From NCBI RefSeq assembly GCF_023277745.1, contig NZ_CP086322.1:2418001-2482000 (forward strand): a stretch of DNA of 64,000 bases, read 5' to 3'. Made by a program: the position numbers and the translations under genes. The notes under the pieces are model-generated. The model searched no databases and had not been told where the DNA came from. It worked only from the letters and a program-made list of their open reading frames with translations. Origin of the DNA: Streptomyces halobius. Lineage in GTDB: Bacteria > Actinomycetota > Actinomycetes > Streptomycetales > Streptomycetaceae. Below, in pieces: positions 54,271 through 62,628 of this stretch. Within the stretch, counting starts at the first letter, position 1; every line of letters begins with the position of its first letter.

Positions 54271-55170
54271 TTACAGACTCAGCATCCTCAGCGGCTCGGT
54301 CTGTGTCACCTCGGTGATCCGCTCAGGGGTCAAGCCCGCCTGTTCGAAGCACTGTTGACTCCAAATCAGCCAGGGTTCGATGTCCGGCTGGGACGGCTGG
54401 CCGAGGTCGGAGCTGTAGACGACCCTCGGGAGAAGGGTCAGAACGTCGGCGAAGTCCGTCCAGTCCTGGTATGCGAGGAGATGGGTGAGCGCGGTCTGTT
54501 CGGTCCAGACCTGCTCCGCGGCGGCCACCTCGGCCAGGTCCTTGCAGGTCAGCCCGGTCATGGGGTTGGCGGGCTGGTTGAGCATCAGGCGGGGCAGGTC
54601 CAGCCGTACGGCCTCGTCGACCAGGAGCCGGACCTCGTGGCCGTCGGCGTGGCCGGTGGAGACGACCACCGGCAGGTCCCGGGCGGCGCGGAGGAGTTCG
54701 CGGACGTCGGGCCGCAGCGCCCGGTCGTCGTCGGTGACGGTGAGCGGTCGCTGCCCGTTGGCGAGGAGCGGGTGGGAGGGGGTGCGGGTCAGCCGGCTGC
54801 GGTGGGTGCGGCCGGTGACCGTGGGGAGGTGGACGATCAGCCGCAGGCCGCTGTCCTCGCCGTGCTGGATGACGGCCTGCTCCACGGCCCGGAGGTCGAA
54901 GCCGCCGGCCAGGTCGTTGAGGACGACCGAGCCGGAGACGGGCAGGCCCTGTTGGCGGGCCTCCCATGCCTGGGCGGCGGTCGAGCCGAGGTGGTTCTTC
55001 AGGACGACCCAGCCACCGCGCCCGGCGTAGAGCGCGCCGGCGGTGGCGGCGGTGTGGCGGCGCAGAAACGCGTCCGGGCCGACGTGATAGTGGACGTCGA
55101 TGAAGCGGGCGTGCTGTGGGGGCGGCGGGGCCACGCGCTCGGACGGGGCCACGGGCTCAGCGGTCGTCAT
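54271..55170 (-). CDS. amidohydrolase-type TIM-barrel protein (DUF6282-like)
   Basis: 299 residues. The N-terminal FIDVHYHVGPDAF carries the HxH metal motif (His27, His29); VSTGHADGHEVRLLVDEAV and VVYSSDLGQPSQPDIEPW supply later ligand-like residues. Overall pattern is that of metal-dependent hydrolases of the DUF6282 group; substrate unknown. It is the last gene of a five-gene operon: its ATG lies 14 bases inside the end of the RraA-like gene. A lactonase, amidohydrolase or decarboxylase role are all possible. Confidence 0.75.
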   Translation of the reverse strand: MTTAEPVAPSERVAPPPPQHARFIDVHYHVGPDAFLRRHTAATAGALYAGRGGWVVLKNHLGSTAAQAWEARQQGLPVSGSVVLNDLAGGFDLRAVEQAVIQHGEDSGLRLIVHLPTVTGRTHRSRLTRTPSHPLLANGQRPLTVTDDDRALRPDVRELLRAARDLPVVVSTGHADGHEVRLLVDEAVRLDLPRLMLNQPANPMTGLTCKDLAEVAAAEQVWTEQTALTHLLAYQDWTDFADVLTLLPRVVYSSDLGQPSQPDIEPWLIWSQQCFEQAGLTPERITEVTQTEPLRMLSL

Positions 55171-55855
55171 GCTCGCCCCCGTCCTCCCACGGACGCGCAT
55201 AGCCGAACCGGGCGCGCGCCTCGTCCAGCCGGCTGCCGCCGAGCGCGGCTTCCCGGATACGGGCCTCGGTACGCTCCACCGCCTCGGCGCGGCGGACGAC
55301 CTCCGCGACGAGACCGGCCGGGATGCGCAGCGCGCCGTTGTCGTCGGCGAAGATCCAGTCGCCCGGGGCGACCGGCGTACCGGCGACGTCGACCTCGGCG
55401 CCGGTGCGGTCCAGCACCACCCGGTTCTTCCCGCTGACCATCGTCACATCGGCGCTGAACAGCGGATATCCGGCGGCCCGGCTCTCCTTCACATCGCGTA
55501 CCGAGCCATGGACGACGGTGCCCGAGATGCCACGGTGCAGGGCTACGGAGCTGAGCAGGGAGCCCCAGTTGGTGCAGGTGCGGCTGCCGCCGTTGTCCAC
55601 GACGACGACCGAGCCGGCCGGCACGTCGTCGATGTAGTCGGCGGCGTTGTGGAAGGTGGTGTCGTCGTCGATGGCTCGGTAGCGGACGGTGAAGGCGGGG
55701 CCGCAGGCGACGGCGCCGGGGGTACGCGTCGCGATGCCGGGCAGCACGCACGGCGGGGTGCGCAGGCTGTCCATGGCGTCGGAGAGGGCGGCGGTGTCCA
55801 GGCGGGACAGGCACTCGCGCAGCGCTTCGGCCTCCACAGGGGCGGCGGTGGTCAT
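55157..55855 (-). CDS. RraA/HMG-aldolase-family protein
   Basis: 232 residues of the RraA-like fold, which includes class II pyruvate aldolases (4-hydroxy-4-methyl-2-oxoglutarate and 4-carboxy-4-hydroxy-2-oxoadipate) and oxaloacetate decarboxylases. The conserved SVVVVDNGGSRTCTNWGSLLSSVA and TVVHGSVRDVKE blocks retain the Arg120-Asp121 pair that binds substrate and metal. ATG has GGAGG seven bases upstream and overlaps the fusion gene stop (ATGA). Given the companion dehydrogenase and DRE-TIM aldolase, C-C cleavage or decarboxylation of an oxo-acid is the likely role rather than RNase E inhibition. Confidence 0.85.
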   Translation of the reverse strand: MTTAAPVEAEALRECLSRLDTAALSDAMDSLRTPPCVLPGIATRTPGAVACGPAFTVRYRAIDDDTTFHNAADYIDDVPAGSVVVVDNGGSRTCTNWGSLLSSVALHRGISGTVVHGSVRDVKESRAAGYPLFSADVTMVSGKNRVVLDRTGAEVDVAGTPVAPGDWIFADDNGALRIPAGLVAEVVRRAEAVERTEARIREAALGGSRLDEARARFGYARPWEDGGEHDDR

Positions 55856-58107
55856 GCGGATTCCTCCATGGGCTTCGGGTGGCGGCCGGTGAGGTGCCGG
55901 ACGAGGGACCAGGCCGCGAACTGGGCGCAGTAGGTGGTGACTTCGGGCCCGCGGTTGGGGATGGTCAGTTCGTAGGTGTGCTCGTGGGGGTGCTCACCCG
56001 TGTGCGGGGCGGTGGGTTCGCCGGTCGTGTCGCGGACGGTGCAGGTGAGGGCGATGGTTCCGGTGTAGCTCGTACCGTCCCCGCCCTGCCGGACGCCGGA
56101 GAGGGCGACGCCGAGCGCGCCCGCGCCGTCGCTGGTGTCCCGTTCGCGGGCCAGCTCGGCTGCGAAGACGCCGTCGGTGAGCCGGTCGTCGAGGTCCAGG
56201 ACGAGGCCGCGCGCGTCGAGGAGCACCGCCAGCTCCTGGACGGCGGTGCGGTCCCGGTCGGTGACGAGGTGGTCGGCGAGTGCCGCGTCCAGGCGCCCGG
56301 CCAGGTCGTCGGCGGCCTCGGGCGGGCAGCCGAGCCGGATGTCGACATAGGGGTAGTGCCAGTGGTAGGCGGGTTTGACCGGCACCCCGCTGTCCCGGAC
56401 CAGCTCGTCGACCAGGGCCGCGGCGTCCGCCTCGATGATGCCGAGGGTGCGGCGGAAGACGCAGGTCACCTCGGGCGGCTCGGGGAGGTGCGGCAGGCCG
56501 TCGCGCAGGACCGCTGCCAGCATCGGCAGGCATTCGCGCGGCGGTCCGGGGAGCATGACGACGGTGCTGCCCTGGGCTTCGGCGCGGCATCCCCAGGCGG
56601 TGCCGTTGGGGTTCGGCAGCAGGTCGGCGCCCTCGGCGAACAGTGCCTGGCGGCGGTTGTCGTCGTGGATGGCGACGCCGAAGCGGGTGAGGCGTTCGAC
56701 GACGCCCTGCCATGCCTCCTCGCGGTGTTCCAGCGGGCGTGCCAGCGCGCGGGCCACCGCGCTGCGGGTGACGTCGTCGGAGGTGGGGCCGAGTCCGCCC
56801 ATCACCACGATGACGTCGTCGCGGCCGATGGAGGGGCGGATGGCGTCGGCGATGGTGGCCTCGTCGTCGCCGATGGTGTGCCGGACGCGGACCGGGACGC
56901 CGCGCTCGCCGAGCATCCGGGAGGCGTTGCCGGCGTTGGAGTCCTCCAGGTCGCCGCGGAGCAGTTCGTCGCCGATGGTGACGATGGCGGCGGTGGGGGC
57001 CTGTGGCACCTCGCGACAGGCGTCGAGGACGGCCTGGGCGGCTTCGGTGGTGGTGGCGCTGCCGCCCAGGTCGTAGGTGACCCGGTCACGGCGGCGGGTG
57101 ACATGCCGTACGGCGTCCTGGATGCTGCCGGCCGCGTCCTGGAGGCCGAGGTGCTCCAGCATCAGACCGATGGTGAGAAACGCCGCGGCCGGGTTGGCGC
57201 GGCCGCGACCGGCCATCGCCGGGGCGCTGCCGTGCACCGGCTCGAAATAGTTGCCCTTCTCGCCGATGTTGGCGCTGGGTGCCAGGCCCAGTCCGCCCAT
57301 CACGCCGCCGCCGAGGTCGGAGAGGATGTCGCCGAACATGTTCTCCGCGACGATCACGCCGAAGCGCTCCGGGCGGCGCGCCATCCACAGGGCGACGGCG
57401 TCCACGTTGAGGACCTCGAAGGGGATCTCCGGGTAGTCGGCGGCGATCGCCTCCAGCCGCTCCAGGACGTAAGCGCTGCTCTGCCGCAGTACGTTGGGCT
57501 TGTCGGCGAGGGTGACCCGCTCGTGGCCGTGGGCGCGGGCGGTCTCGAAGGCGAAGCGCAGGATGCGGTCCAGGCCGTGCGAGGTCTGCAGCCGGATGCC
57601 GGCGGTGGAGCCGGGGCGTCCGCTGCGGCGTACGTTGGGGTGTTCGGCGACCAGCGGCCACATCCCGTCCGGTACGTGGTTCCAGTCCAGGCCGGCGTAG
57701 AGGCCCTCGGTGTTCTCCCGGACCACGCAGAAGCGGTACGGCGTGCCGCCGCCGAGGTAGTTCTCCACCGGCCGCAGGTTGGCGAACAGGTCCAGGCGCT
57801 GGCGGAGTTGGATGATGGGAGAGAGGTACTGCGGGGCGCTCTCGCGCAGCTCGGGAGCAAGCTCGGCCAGTGCCTCGCGGCGCGGCTTGCTGGTGGTGGC
57901 GCCGAGCAGGACGGCGTCACTGCGGCCGATCAGGTCCCAGGTACGGTCGGGGACGGGATTGCCCTCGGCGCGCCAGCACTCCCAGCCGATGTCACCGAAT
58001 TCCAGGTCGAGGGGCAGGCCGAGGGCCTCGATCACCGGCAGTGCGGCGTCCAGGACCTCCGGCCCGATTCCGTCGCCGGGCAGGACTGCGACGGTCTTGC
58101 GGTTCAT
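55852..58107 (-). CDS. LeuB-type decarboxylating dehydrogenase fused to CinA-like protein
   Basis: 751 residues. Residues ~1-360 are an isopropylmalate/tartrate-type NAD-dependent beta-hydroxyacid dehydrogenase: LPGDGIGPEV, the Arg-rich substrate strip LRQRLDLFANLRPVENY, VVRENTEGLYAGL, KPNVLRQSSAYVLE, ENMFGDILSDLGGGVMGGLG and FEPVHGSAPAMAG. Residues ~370-535 are a MoCF/CinA N-terminal (COG1058) domain: AIVTIGDELLRGDLEDSN, VVMGGLGPTSDDVTRSAVA, VVMLPGPPREC. Residues ~618-741 resemble the CinA C-terminal PncC amidase, but the SCTGG nucleophile motif reads DRLTDG, so this part is probably inactive. Start overlaps the hydrolase-like gene (ATGA). COG1058 proteins include ADP-ribose pyrophosphatases, so a link to NAD turnover or repair is possible; this is inference. 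Confidence 0.88.
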   Translation of the reverse strand: MNRKTVAVLPGDGIGPEVLDAALPVIEALGLPLDLEFGDIGWECWRAEGNPVPDRTWDLIGRSDAVLLGATTSKPRREALAELAPELRESAPQYLSPIIQLRQRLDLFANLRPVENYLGGGTPYRFCVVRENTEGLYAGLDWNHVPDGMWPLVAEHPNVRRSGRPGSTAGIRLQTSHGLDRILRFAFETARAHGHERVTLADKPNVLRQSSAYVLERLEAIAADYPEIPFEVLNVDAVALWMARRPERFGVIVAENMFGDILSDLGGGVMGGLGLAPSANIGEKGNYFEPVHGSAPAMAGRGRANPAAAFLTIGLMLEHLGLQDAAGSIQDAVRHVTRRRDRVTYDLGGSATTTEAAQAVLDACREVPQAPTAAIVTIGDELLRGDLEDSNAGNASRMLGERGVPVRVRHTIGDDEATIADAIRPSIGRDDVIVVMGGLGPTSDDVTRSAVARALARPLEHREEAWQGVVERLTRFGVAIHDDNRRQALFAEGADLLPNPNGTAWGCRAEAQGSTVVMLPGPPRECLPMLAAVLRDGLPHLPEPPEVTCVFRRTLGIIEADAAALVDELVRDSGVPVKPAYHWHYPYVDIRLGCPPEAADDLAGRLDAALADHLVTDRDRTAVQELAVLLDARGLVLDLDDRLTDGVFAAELARERDTSDGAGALGVALSGVRQGGDGTSYTGTIALTCTVRDTTGEPTAPHTGEHPHEHTYELTIPNRGPEVTTYCAQFAAWSLVRHLTGRHPKPMEESA

Positions 58108-58916
58108 GACTTCTCAGCTCCCAGGAAGCGGGCGACGGCGTCTCGGGTGAGGGCCGGTTGGTCGGCGTGCGGGCGCATTCCGGCCTGCGGGATGCCCACG
58201 AGGTGGTGCTGTGGGCCGGGGCCGGTGGCCAGGTGCTTGCGCTGGACGAGCAGCGACCGTTGGCCGTAGAGGTGCAGCAGGGGTCCGGGGAAGTCCCTTA
58301 CGGGCTGCCGGACGTCGGCGTCGTGCAGCAGTCGCAGGCCGGTGGACAGCCGTCGGCCCGCCAACCCCTCGTCCGGGCAAGGGGGTTGGGGACTCTTGGT
58401 GCCGTTGTGCGCGGGGGTGGCGGGGCCGCGGACGGCCTCTTCGAGGAGTCGCAGCGCCGTGGACAGGCCCTGAGCGCCGACGGCGGAGGCGATCCGCTCC
58501 AGCTTGGTGTTCAGTTCCTCGTCGGCGACGGTGGGGCCGGAGAGCAGCAGCACCCTGGCGCGGTGGGTCCACTCGTGGGTGAGCAGGGCCTGGACGACGG
58601 CGCCGCCCAGGGCGTTGCCGGCCAGGACGTCGGGGGCGTCGGCGGCCGACGCGAGGTGGCCCGCCCAGCGGTCGGCGAGCGCCTTGAGGTCGTCGCCCTC
58701 GCGCAGCAGGGACAGAGTGTCGTGGACGGTGATCCGGTGCCCCGAGGCGAGCAGCGGCTCGGCGGTCCGCCGGAAGAACGCGCCCTGGTCCCAGCGGGGC
58801 ATGACCGGGGCGAGGACGACCGCATGGCGTGGTGCGCCGGGCTCGCCCAGAACGGCGGTGGCCGGAGCCGGCGCGGCAGCGCGCGCCGACTCCGGACGCG
58901 GGGGACGCGAGGTCAC
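58104..58916 (-). CDS. alpha/beta-hydrolase homologue without nucleophile serine
   Basis: 270 residues with alpha/beta-hydrolase layout (VVLAPVMPRWDQGAFFRRTAE, ARVLLLSGP, FPGPLLHLYGQRSLLVQ, late His in MRPHADQPALTRDAV). The nucleophile elbow, normally GxSxG, reads GNALGG (residues 100-105), with Ala102 in place of Ser. It is therefore probably not an ordinary esterase; it may be non-catalytic or use a different mechanism. GTG start overlaps the aldolase stop (GTGA), and its own stop overlaps the fusion gene start (ATGA). Confidence 0.75.
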   Translation of the reverse strand: MTSRPPRPESARAAAPAPATAVLGEPGAPRHAVVLAPVMPRWDQGAFFRRTAEPLLASGHRITVHDTLSLLREGDDLKALADRWAGHLASAADAPDVLAGNALGGAVVQALLTHEWTHRARVLLLSGPTVADEELNTKLERIASAVGAQGLSTALRLLEEAVRGPATPAHNGTKSPQPPCPDEGLAGRRLSTGLRLLHDADVRQPVRDFPGPLLHLYGQRSLLVQRKHLATGPGPQHHLVGIPQAGMRPHADQPALTRDAVARFLGAEKS

Positions 58917-59854
58917 CGGGCACCCGCCGCGGTCAGCTCGCGGGCCGCCGAGAAGGCGTCGCCGATCCGGTCCACGGGGAGCTTGGCCCGCTCCTCGACG
59001 GACAGATCGAAGTGGCCCAGGACCAGGTCGGGCAGTGGCAAGGAGGGCTTGGCCTCCGCGAACTGGGACTCCATACGGTGGGCGAGGCTGAGTATCCGGC
59101 CGAGGTCGTAGGTGTCGTGGCGGGCGTCCCGGCCGTAGCGGCCGAGGTAGGCCAGCCACTGCTCGGTGACCAGGTTGCCCGGCCCCTTGCCCATGCCCAG
59201 GACGGAGGAGTCGATCCAGGTGGCGCCCGCGTCCACCGCGGCGATGGCGTTGGCCAGCGCCAGACCGAGGTTGTTGTGGGCGTGCAGGCCGATCTCCGCG
59301 TCCGTCACCGAGCGGACCAGGGTGACGAGTTGGGACACCTCGCCCGGGAGCAGGCTGCCGTTGGAGTCGGCCAGGTAGACCACGTCGGCGCCGGCGTCGC
59401 CGGACAGCGCGGCGAGTTCGACCAACCGGCGCCGGTCCAGCTGGCTGACCCGGGTGATGTTGACGGTGGTGGTGAAGCCCAGGTCCGCGGCCTCGGCGAG
59501 CAGGGCGAGCCCGGGTTCGGGCGTACCGGAAGGCAGGCAGAACCGTACGAGGCGGACACCGGCCTCGTACATCCGCGGCAGATCGTCCTCGGTGATGTTC
59601 TTCGGGTGCAGGATCATGCAGAGGCGGTCGGGGGAGACGACCTCGGCGACGGCACGGATGTAGTCGTCCGCACCCACGCCGGTCCGGCCGATGCCGGGCT
59701 TGGGTTTGAACGAACCGTTGCGGTAGCCGATCTCGACCCACTCCATGCCGGCCGCGACGCTCTCCCGGGCGTGGTGCAGCGCGTAGGCGAGCGGGAAGTC
59801 GAAGTTGTTGCGGTAGCCACCGTCACGCAGCGTCACATCAAGATTGATGATCAT
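58913..59854 (-). CDS. DRE-TIM metallolyase (HMGL-like aldolase)
   Basis: 313 residues of the DRE-TIM family, which includes 4-hydroxy-2-oxovalerate aldolase, HMG-CoA lyase and isopropylmalate/homocitrate synthases. The signature is LDVTLRDGGYRNNFDF with Asp6, Arg10 and Asp11; metal-binding HxH is in IGLHAHNNLGLALANA, and the barrel end has DSSVLGMGKGPGNL. It lacks the C-terminal regulatory domain of LeuA-type synthases and the DmpG communication domain. ATG 59854 has GGAGG four bases upstream. First gene of the five-gene operon; it makes or breaks a C-C bond next to a carbonyl, probably the entry step. Confidence 0.87.
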   Translation of the reverse strand: MIINLDVTLRDGGYRNNFDFPLAYALHHARESVAAGMEWVEIGYRNGSFKPKPGIGRTGVGADDYIRAVAEVVSPDRLCMILHPKNITEDDLPRMYEAGVRLVRFCLPSGTPEPGLALLAEAADLGFTTTVNITRVSQLDRRRLVELAALSGDAGADVVYLADSNGSLLPGEVSQLVTLVRSVTDAEIGLHAHNNLGLALANAIAAVDAGATWIDSSVLGMGKGPGNLVTEQWLAYLGRYGRDARHDTYDLGRILSLAHRMESQFAEAKPSLPLPDLVLGHFDLSVEERAKLPVDRIGDAFSAARELTAAGAR

Positions 59855-59861
59855 CACCCCT

Positions 59862-59976
59862 CCATATATGGCGCATGCAGTTGGCGGGGTGGCAGTCGGC
59901 GTGTACGTCGGTCGTGATACGACGGACTGAATGAGAAGAAACACGCTTCTTTTATTTCGGCGAGATTTTTTGAAAT
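59862..59976 (-). promoter_or_regulatory. promoter/operator region of the aldolase operon
   Basis: Part of a 267-base gap that is clearly richer in A/T than the surroundings. Dyads: CCATATATGG (59862-59871) just before the ribosome site, GTCGT-GAT-ACGAC (59911-59923), and ATTTC-N13-GAAAT (59954-59976), whose form suits a LysR-type regulator. The LysR gene lies immediately upstream in the same orientation. Confidence 0.5.
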
Positions 59977-60121
59977 CCCGCGTTCACCCCGTTACGAACT
60001 TCACGGCTCGGCCGTCCACACTCTTCGCCGACGGAAAACACATCGGCGAGGCGGAACCGGAAGATCGACACGCAAAACGTATCGCACGATCTCCAAGAAA
60101 ACGCAACGCCAGGGTAAAGAA

Positions 60122-61042
60122 TCACCCATGCCGATTTCTCTGTGTCTCCGCCGCAACCTTCCGGCGAACTTGTGCACTCGTCGCGGTAAGCAATTCTAGA
60201 CGGGCCGGATCAGCGTTTTCTCGCAGGGCGAGAAACATTCGGATGGTGAGCGGCTCCCCGTTGAGCGGCAGCAATGCGATCCGGCGGGAGGAGACCGTAT
60301 TCGCCGCTGTCGGGTACATCGGCGTCCAGCCGCCCGCGCCCGCACCGATGTCGGCGAGGGTGTCCTGGAGGCCGGTGGAGGGCGGGCCGAACGTCGGCTC
60401 GAAGCCCGCCGTGCGACAGGCGGCGTGGACCGTGTCGTGGAGGACCGGGTTCTCGCCGCGGGGCGCGATGCGCAGCGGCATCCCGGCCAGATCGGCCAGA
60501 TCGAGGCGGCCGCGTGCGGCCAGCGGGTCAGACGCGGACAGCGCGACCACCAACGGGTCGTACCAGAGGGTAAGAAACCGCAGGCCAGGGGCGCTTTCGA
60601 CGCCGCGGACGAAGGCCGCGTCCAGCCGTCCGGCGCGGACCTCCGCCAGCCGGGTGGGGGCGTCGAGGGTCTGGAACTCGAAGCGGGTGCCGGCGCCGCG
60701 GTCGGGCAGCGCGTCCAGGAAGTCGTCCAGCCGCTCACCCAGCGCGGAGCTGATGCCGACGCGGAAGGTGGCCTCGCTCCGCACGGCCAGCTGCTGGGCC
60801 TTGGCGGTGAAGGAGTCCAGTGCCTTCAGCAGTTCGCGGCCCTCGGGCAGCAGGGCCGCCCCGACCGGGGTGAGGGTGACGGTACGGCCGGAGCGGTCGA
60901 AGAGCTGGGTGCGCAGTTCCCGCTCCAGCCGGCGCACCTGCTGACTGACCGCGGGCTGCCCGATGTGCAGTCTTTCGGCCGCGCGACCGAAATGCAGCTC
61001 CTCGGCGACGGCGACGAAGTACTGAATCTGACGCAGTTCCAC
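60122..61042 (-). CDS. LysR-family transcriptional regulator
   Basis: 306 residues. N-terminal winged helix (ELRQIQYFVAVAEELHFGRAA, LHIGQPAVSQQVRRLERELRTQLF) and C-terminal periplasmic-binding-protein-like effector domain. GTG 61042 with GGGGGG four bases upstream. It lies between the MFS/flavoprotein genes and the aldolase operon, all on the minus strand, so it probably controls this cluster in response to a pathway acid. The A/T-rich gap at 59855-60121 offers candidate sites. Confidence 0.93.
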   Translation of the reverse strand: MELRQIQYFVAVAEELHFGRAAERLHIGQPAVSQQVRRLERELRTQLFDRSGRTVTLTPVGAALLPEGRELLKALDSFTAKAQQLAVRSEATFRVGISSALGERLDDFLDALPDRGAGTRFEFQTLDAPTRLAEVRAGRLDAAFVRGVESAPGLRFLTLWYDPLVVALSASDPLAARGRLDLADLAGMPLRIAPRGENPVLHDTVHAACRTAGFEPTFGPPSTGLQDTLADIGAGAGGWTPMYPTAANTVSSRRIALLPLNGEPLTIRMFLALRENADPARLELLTATSAQVRRKVAAETQRNRHG

Positions 61043-61195
61043 AGGACCCCCCGTTGCTCAGGGCGATCCCTGTTGCGGAAAGCAAAGCATTCCGGTGTCC
61101 GGGACCGCCACCGGAGAGGATCCTTGCATACCGGGGAGCGGCACCCGCCACCGGGCGGGGCCGCTCGTACGGTTCGCAGAGCCGGGAACTGTTCT

Positions 61196-62584
61196 TTACT
61201 CGGTGGTAGCTCCCTGCAATTCGTCGTCCCGGCTGTCATCGCCACGGCGCTCGTCGCCGCGGCTGCCATTCCCGCGGTCGAGATTCCCGGGATTGTGACT
61301 CCTGCTGTTGTCGTCGACGAGATTTCCGTTGCCGCGATTGTCGTTGCTACGGATTTCGTCGGCAGGTGTTTGCGTAACAGCCGCCTGCCGGGCCGCCAGC
61401 GAAAGGAACAAAGCGAAGGCGACAATTCCCACCAGCGAGGCGGCCAGCACAAACCAGCCCAGCGCGTACAGATCTCCCGACGGCAGCCGGCTGGAGAGGA
61501 AAATCCCCAGCGAAGCGGCCAGCAGCTGCAGCGCGCCCATCAGCCCGGAGGCCGAGCCGGCGGACGAGCGGAAAGTCGTCACCCCCGCGCTCATCGACAG
61601 CGGCAGCAGAAAGCCGTTGCCGAACGTCATCACCGGCATGAAGACCAGCACCAGCAGGCCCCAGGGCGCACCGGCCCCGCTCAGCCCCAGGCCCAGCATC
61701 ATCAGCGCACCGGCGAAGAAGAAGCCGTGGCCCATCCACAGCAGCCGGTTGACCGGCCGGTTGCGGACCAGGCCGCGGGAGGTGAGGTTGCCCGCCACAT
61801 ACGCGATCGAGACGGTGATGTAGCAGTAGCTGGTGGTCTCGGTCGCCAGGCCCATCTTCTCGAAGACCAGCGGGGAGGCCGCCAGATAGCCGAAGTAACC
61901 TCCGTACGCCACCGCCAGGTTGAGGGTGTACGCCCAGAACAGCGGGCGGGTCAGCAGCTTGGGATAGCCCTTGAGCGTGGCCCCCAGGTGCTTGCTGCGC
62001 CGCTCCGGCGGCAGGCTCTCGGGGATCGAGGTGACCATCACGACCAGCGTCGCCAGGCCGATCAGCGCGGTCACCACGAACGGCGCGCGCCAGGAGACGT
62101 ACGTGGTCAGATAGCCGCCGACCAGCGGGGCGACGGACGGGGAGACACCCACGATCGGCATGACCGTGGCGAACATCCGGGCCGCGTCCTTCTCCTCGTA
62201 CAGGTCGCTGATCACGGCCCGGCCGAGCACCATGCCCGAGCCGGCGCCCAGCGCCTGGAGGAGCCGGCCGGCGCCGAACACCTCGACCGTGGGCGCCACC
62301 GCGCACACCAGGGAGGCCAGGACGAACAGGCCGAGCCCGGAGACGATGACGCGCTTGCGCCCGTACGCGTCCGAGATCGGCCCGTAGACCGCCTGCGAGA
62401 CCGCGATGCCGATCATGAACGCGCTGAACGTCCACTGCACGGACGCGACCGGGGTGGCAAAGGCGTGCGCGGTGGCCGGCACGCCCGGCAGGTTGATGTC
62501 GGAGGCGAACAGGCCAGCGGCGTTCAGCGAGCACAGGACGGCGAGCAACAGCGCGTAGGGCGTGCGTGTTGAGGCGGTCTTCAT
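61196..62584 (-). CDS. MFS transporter, Bcr/CflA type, with hydrophilic tail
   Basis: 462-residue, 12-TM major facilitator of the DHA1 Bcr/CflA group (AAGLFASDINLPGVPATAHAF, GPISDAYGRKRVIVSGL, GAGSGMVLGRAVISDLYEE, PLVGGYLTTYVSWRAPF). Usually drug or metabolite exporters, some import. The C-terminal ~55 residues are an Asn/Asp/Arg/Gly-rich tail (NDNRGNGNLVDDNSRSHN, then RGDERRGDDSRDDE) not typical of the family. ATG 62584 is preceded by AAGGAAG at a long spacing of 12; TTG 62596 is an alternative. Together with the flavoprotein gene 44 bases upstream it looks like one transcript. Confidence 0.88.
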   Translation of the reverse strand: MKTASTRTPYALLLAVLCSLNAAGLFASDINLPGVPATAHAFATPVASVQWTFSAFMIGIAVSQAVYGPISDAYGRKRVIVSGLGLFVLASLVCAVAPTVEVFGAGRLLQALGAGSGMVLGRAVISDLYEEKDAARMFATVMPIVGVSPSVAPLVGGYLTTYVSWRAPFVVTALIGLATLVVMVTSIPESLPPERRSKHLGATLKGYPKLLTRPLFWAYTLNLAVAYGGYFGYLAASPLVFEKMGLATETTSYCYITVSIAYVAGNLTSRGLVRNRPVNRLLWMGHGFFFAGALMMLGLGLSGAGAPWGLLVLVFMPVMTFGNGFLLPLSMSAGVTTFRSSAGSASGLMGALQLLAASLGIFLSSRLPSGDLYALGWFVLAASLVGIVAFALFLSLAARQAAVTQTPADEIRSNDNRGNGNLVDDNSRSHNPGNLDRGNGSRGDERRGDDSRDDELQGATTE

Positions 62585-62628
62585 GACAACTGGCAACTTC
62601 CTTGATCAAGAGTGGGTCGGCGGTGGAC

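Noticed and set aside
55879..58269. Plus-strand open frame of ~800 codons opposite the LeuB-CinA fusion
   Set aside because: Composition of a complementary-strand shadow; the minus-strand gene has the conserved motifs.
60425..62572. 715-codon plus-strand frame opposite LysR and MFS genes
   Set aside because: Gln/His/Arg/Gly-rich antisense shadow with no homology.
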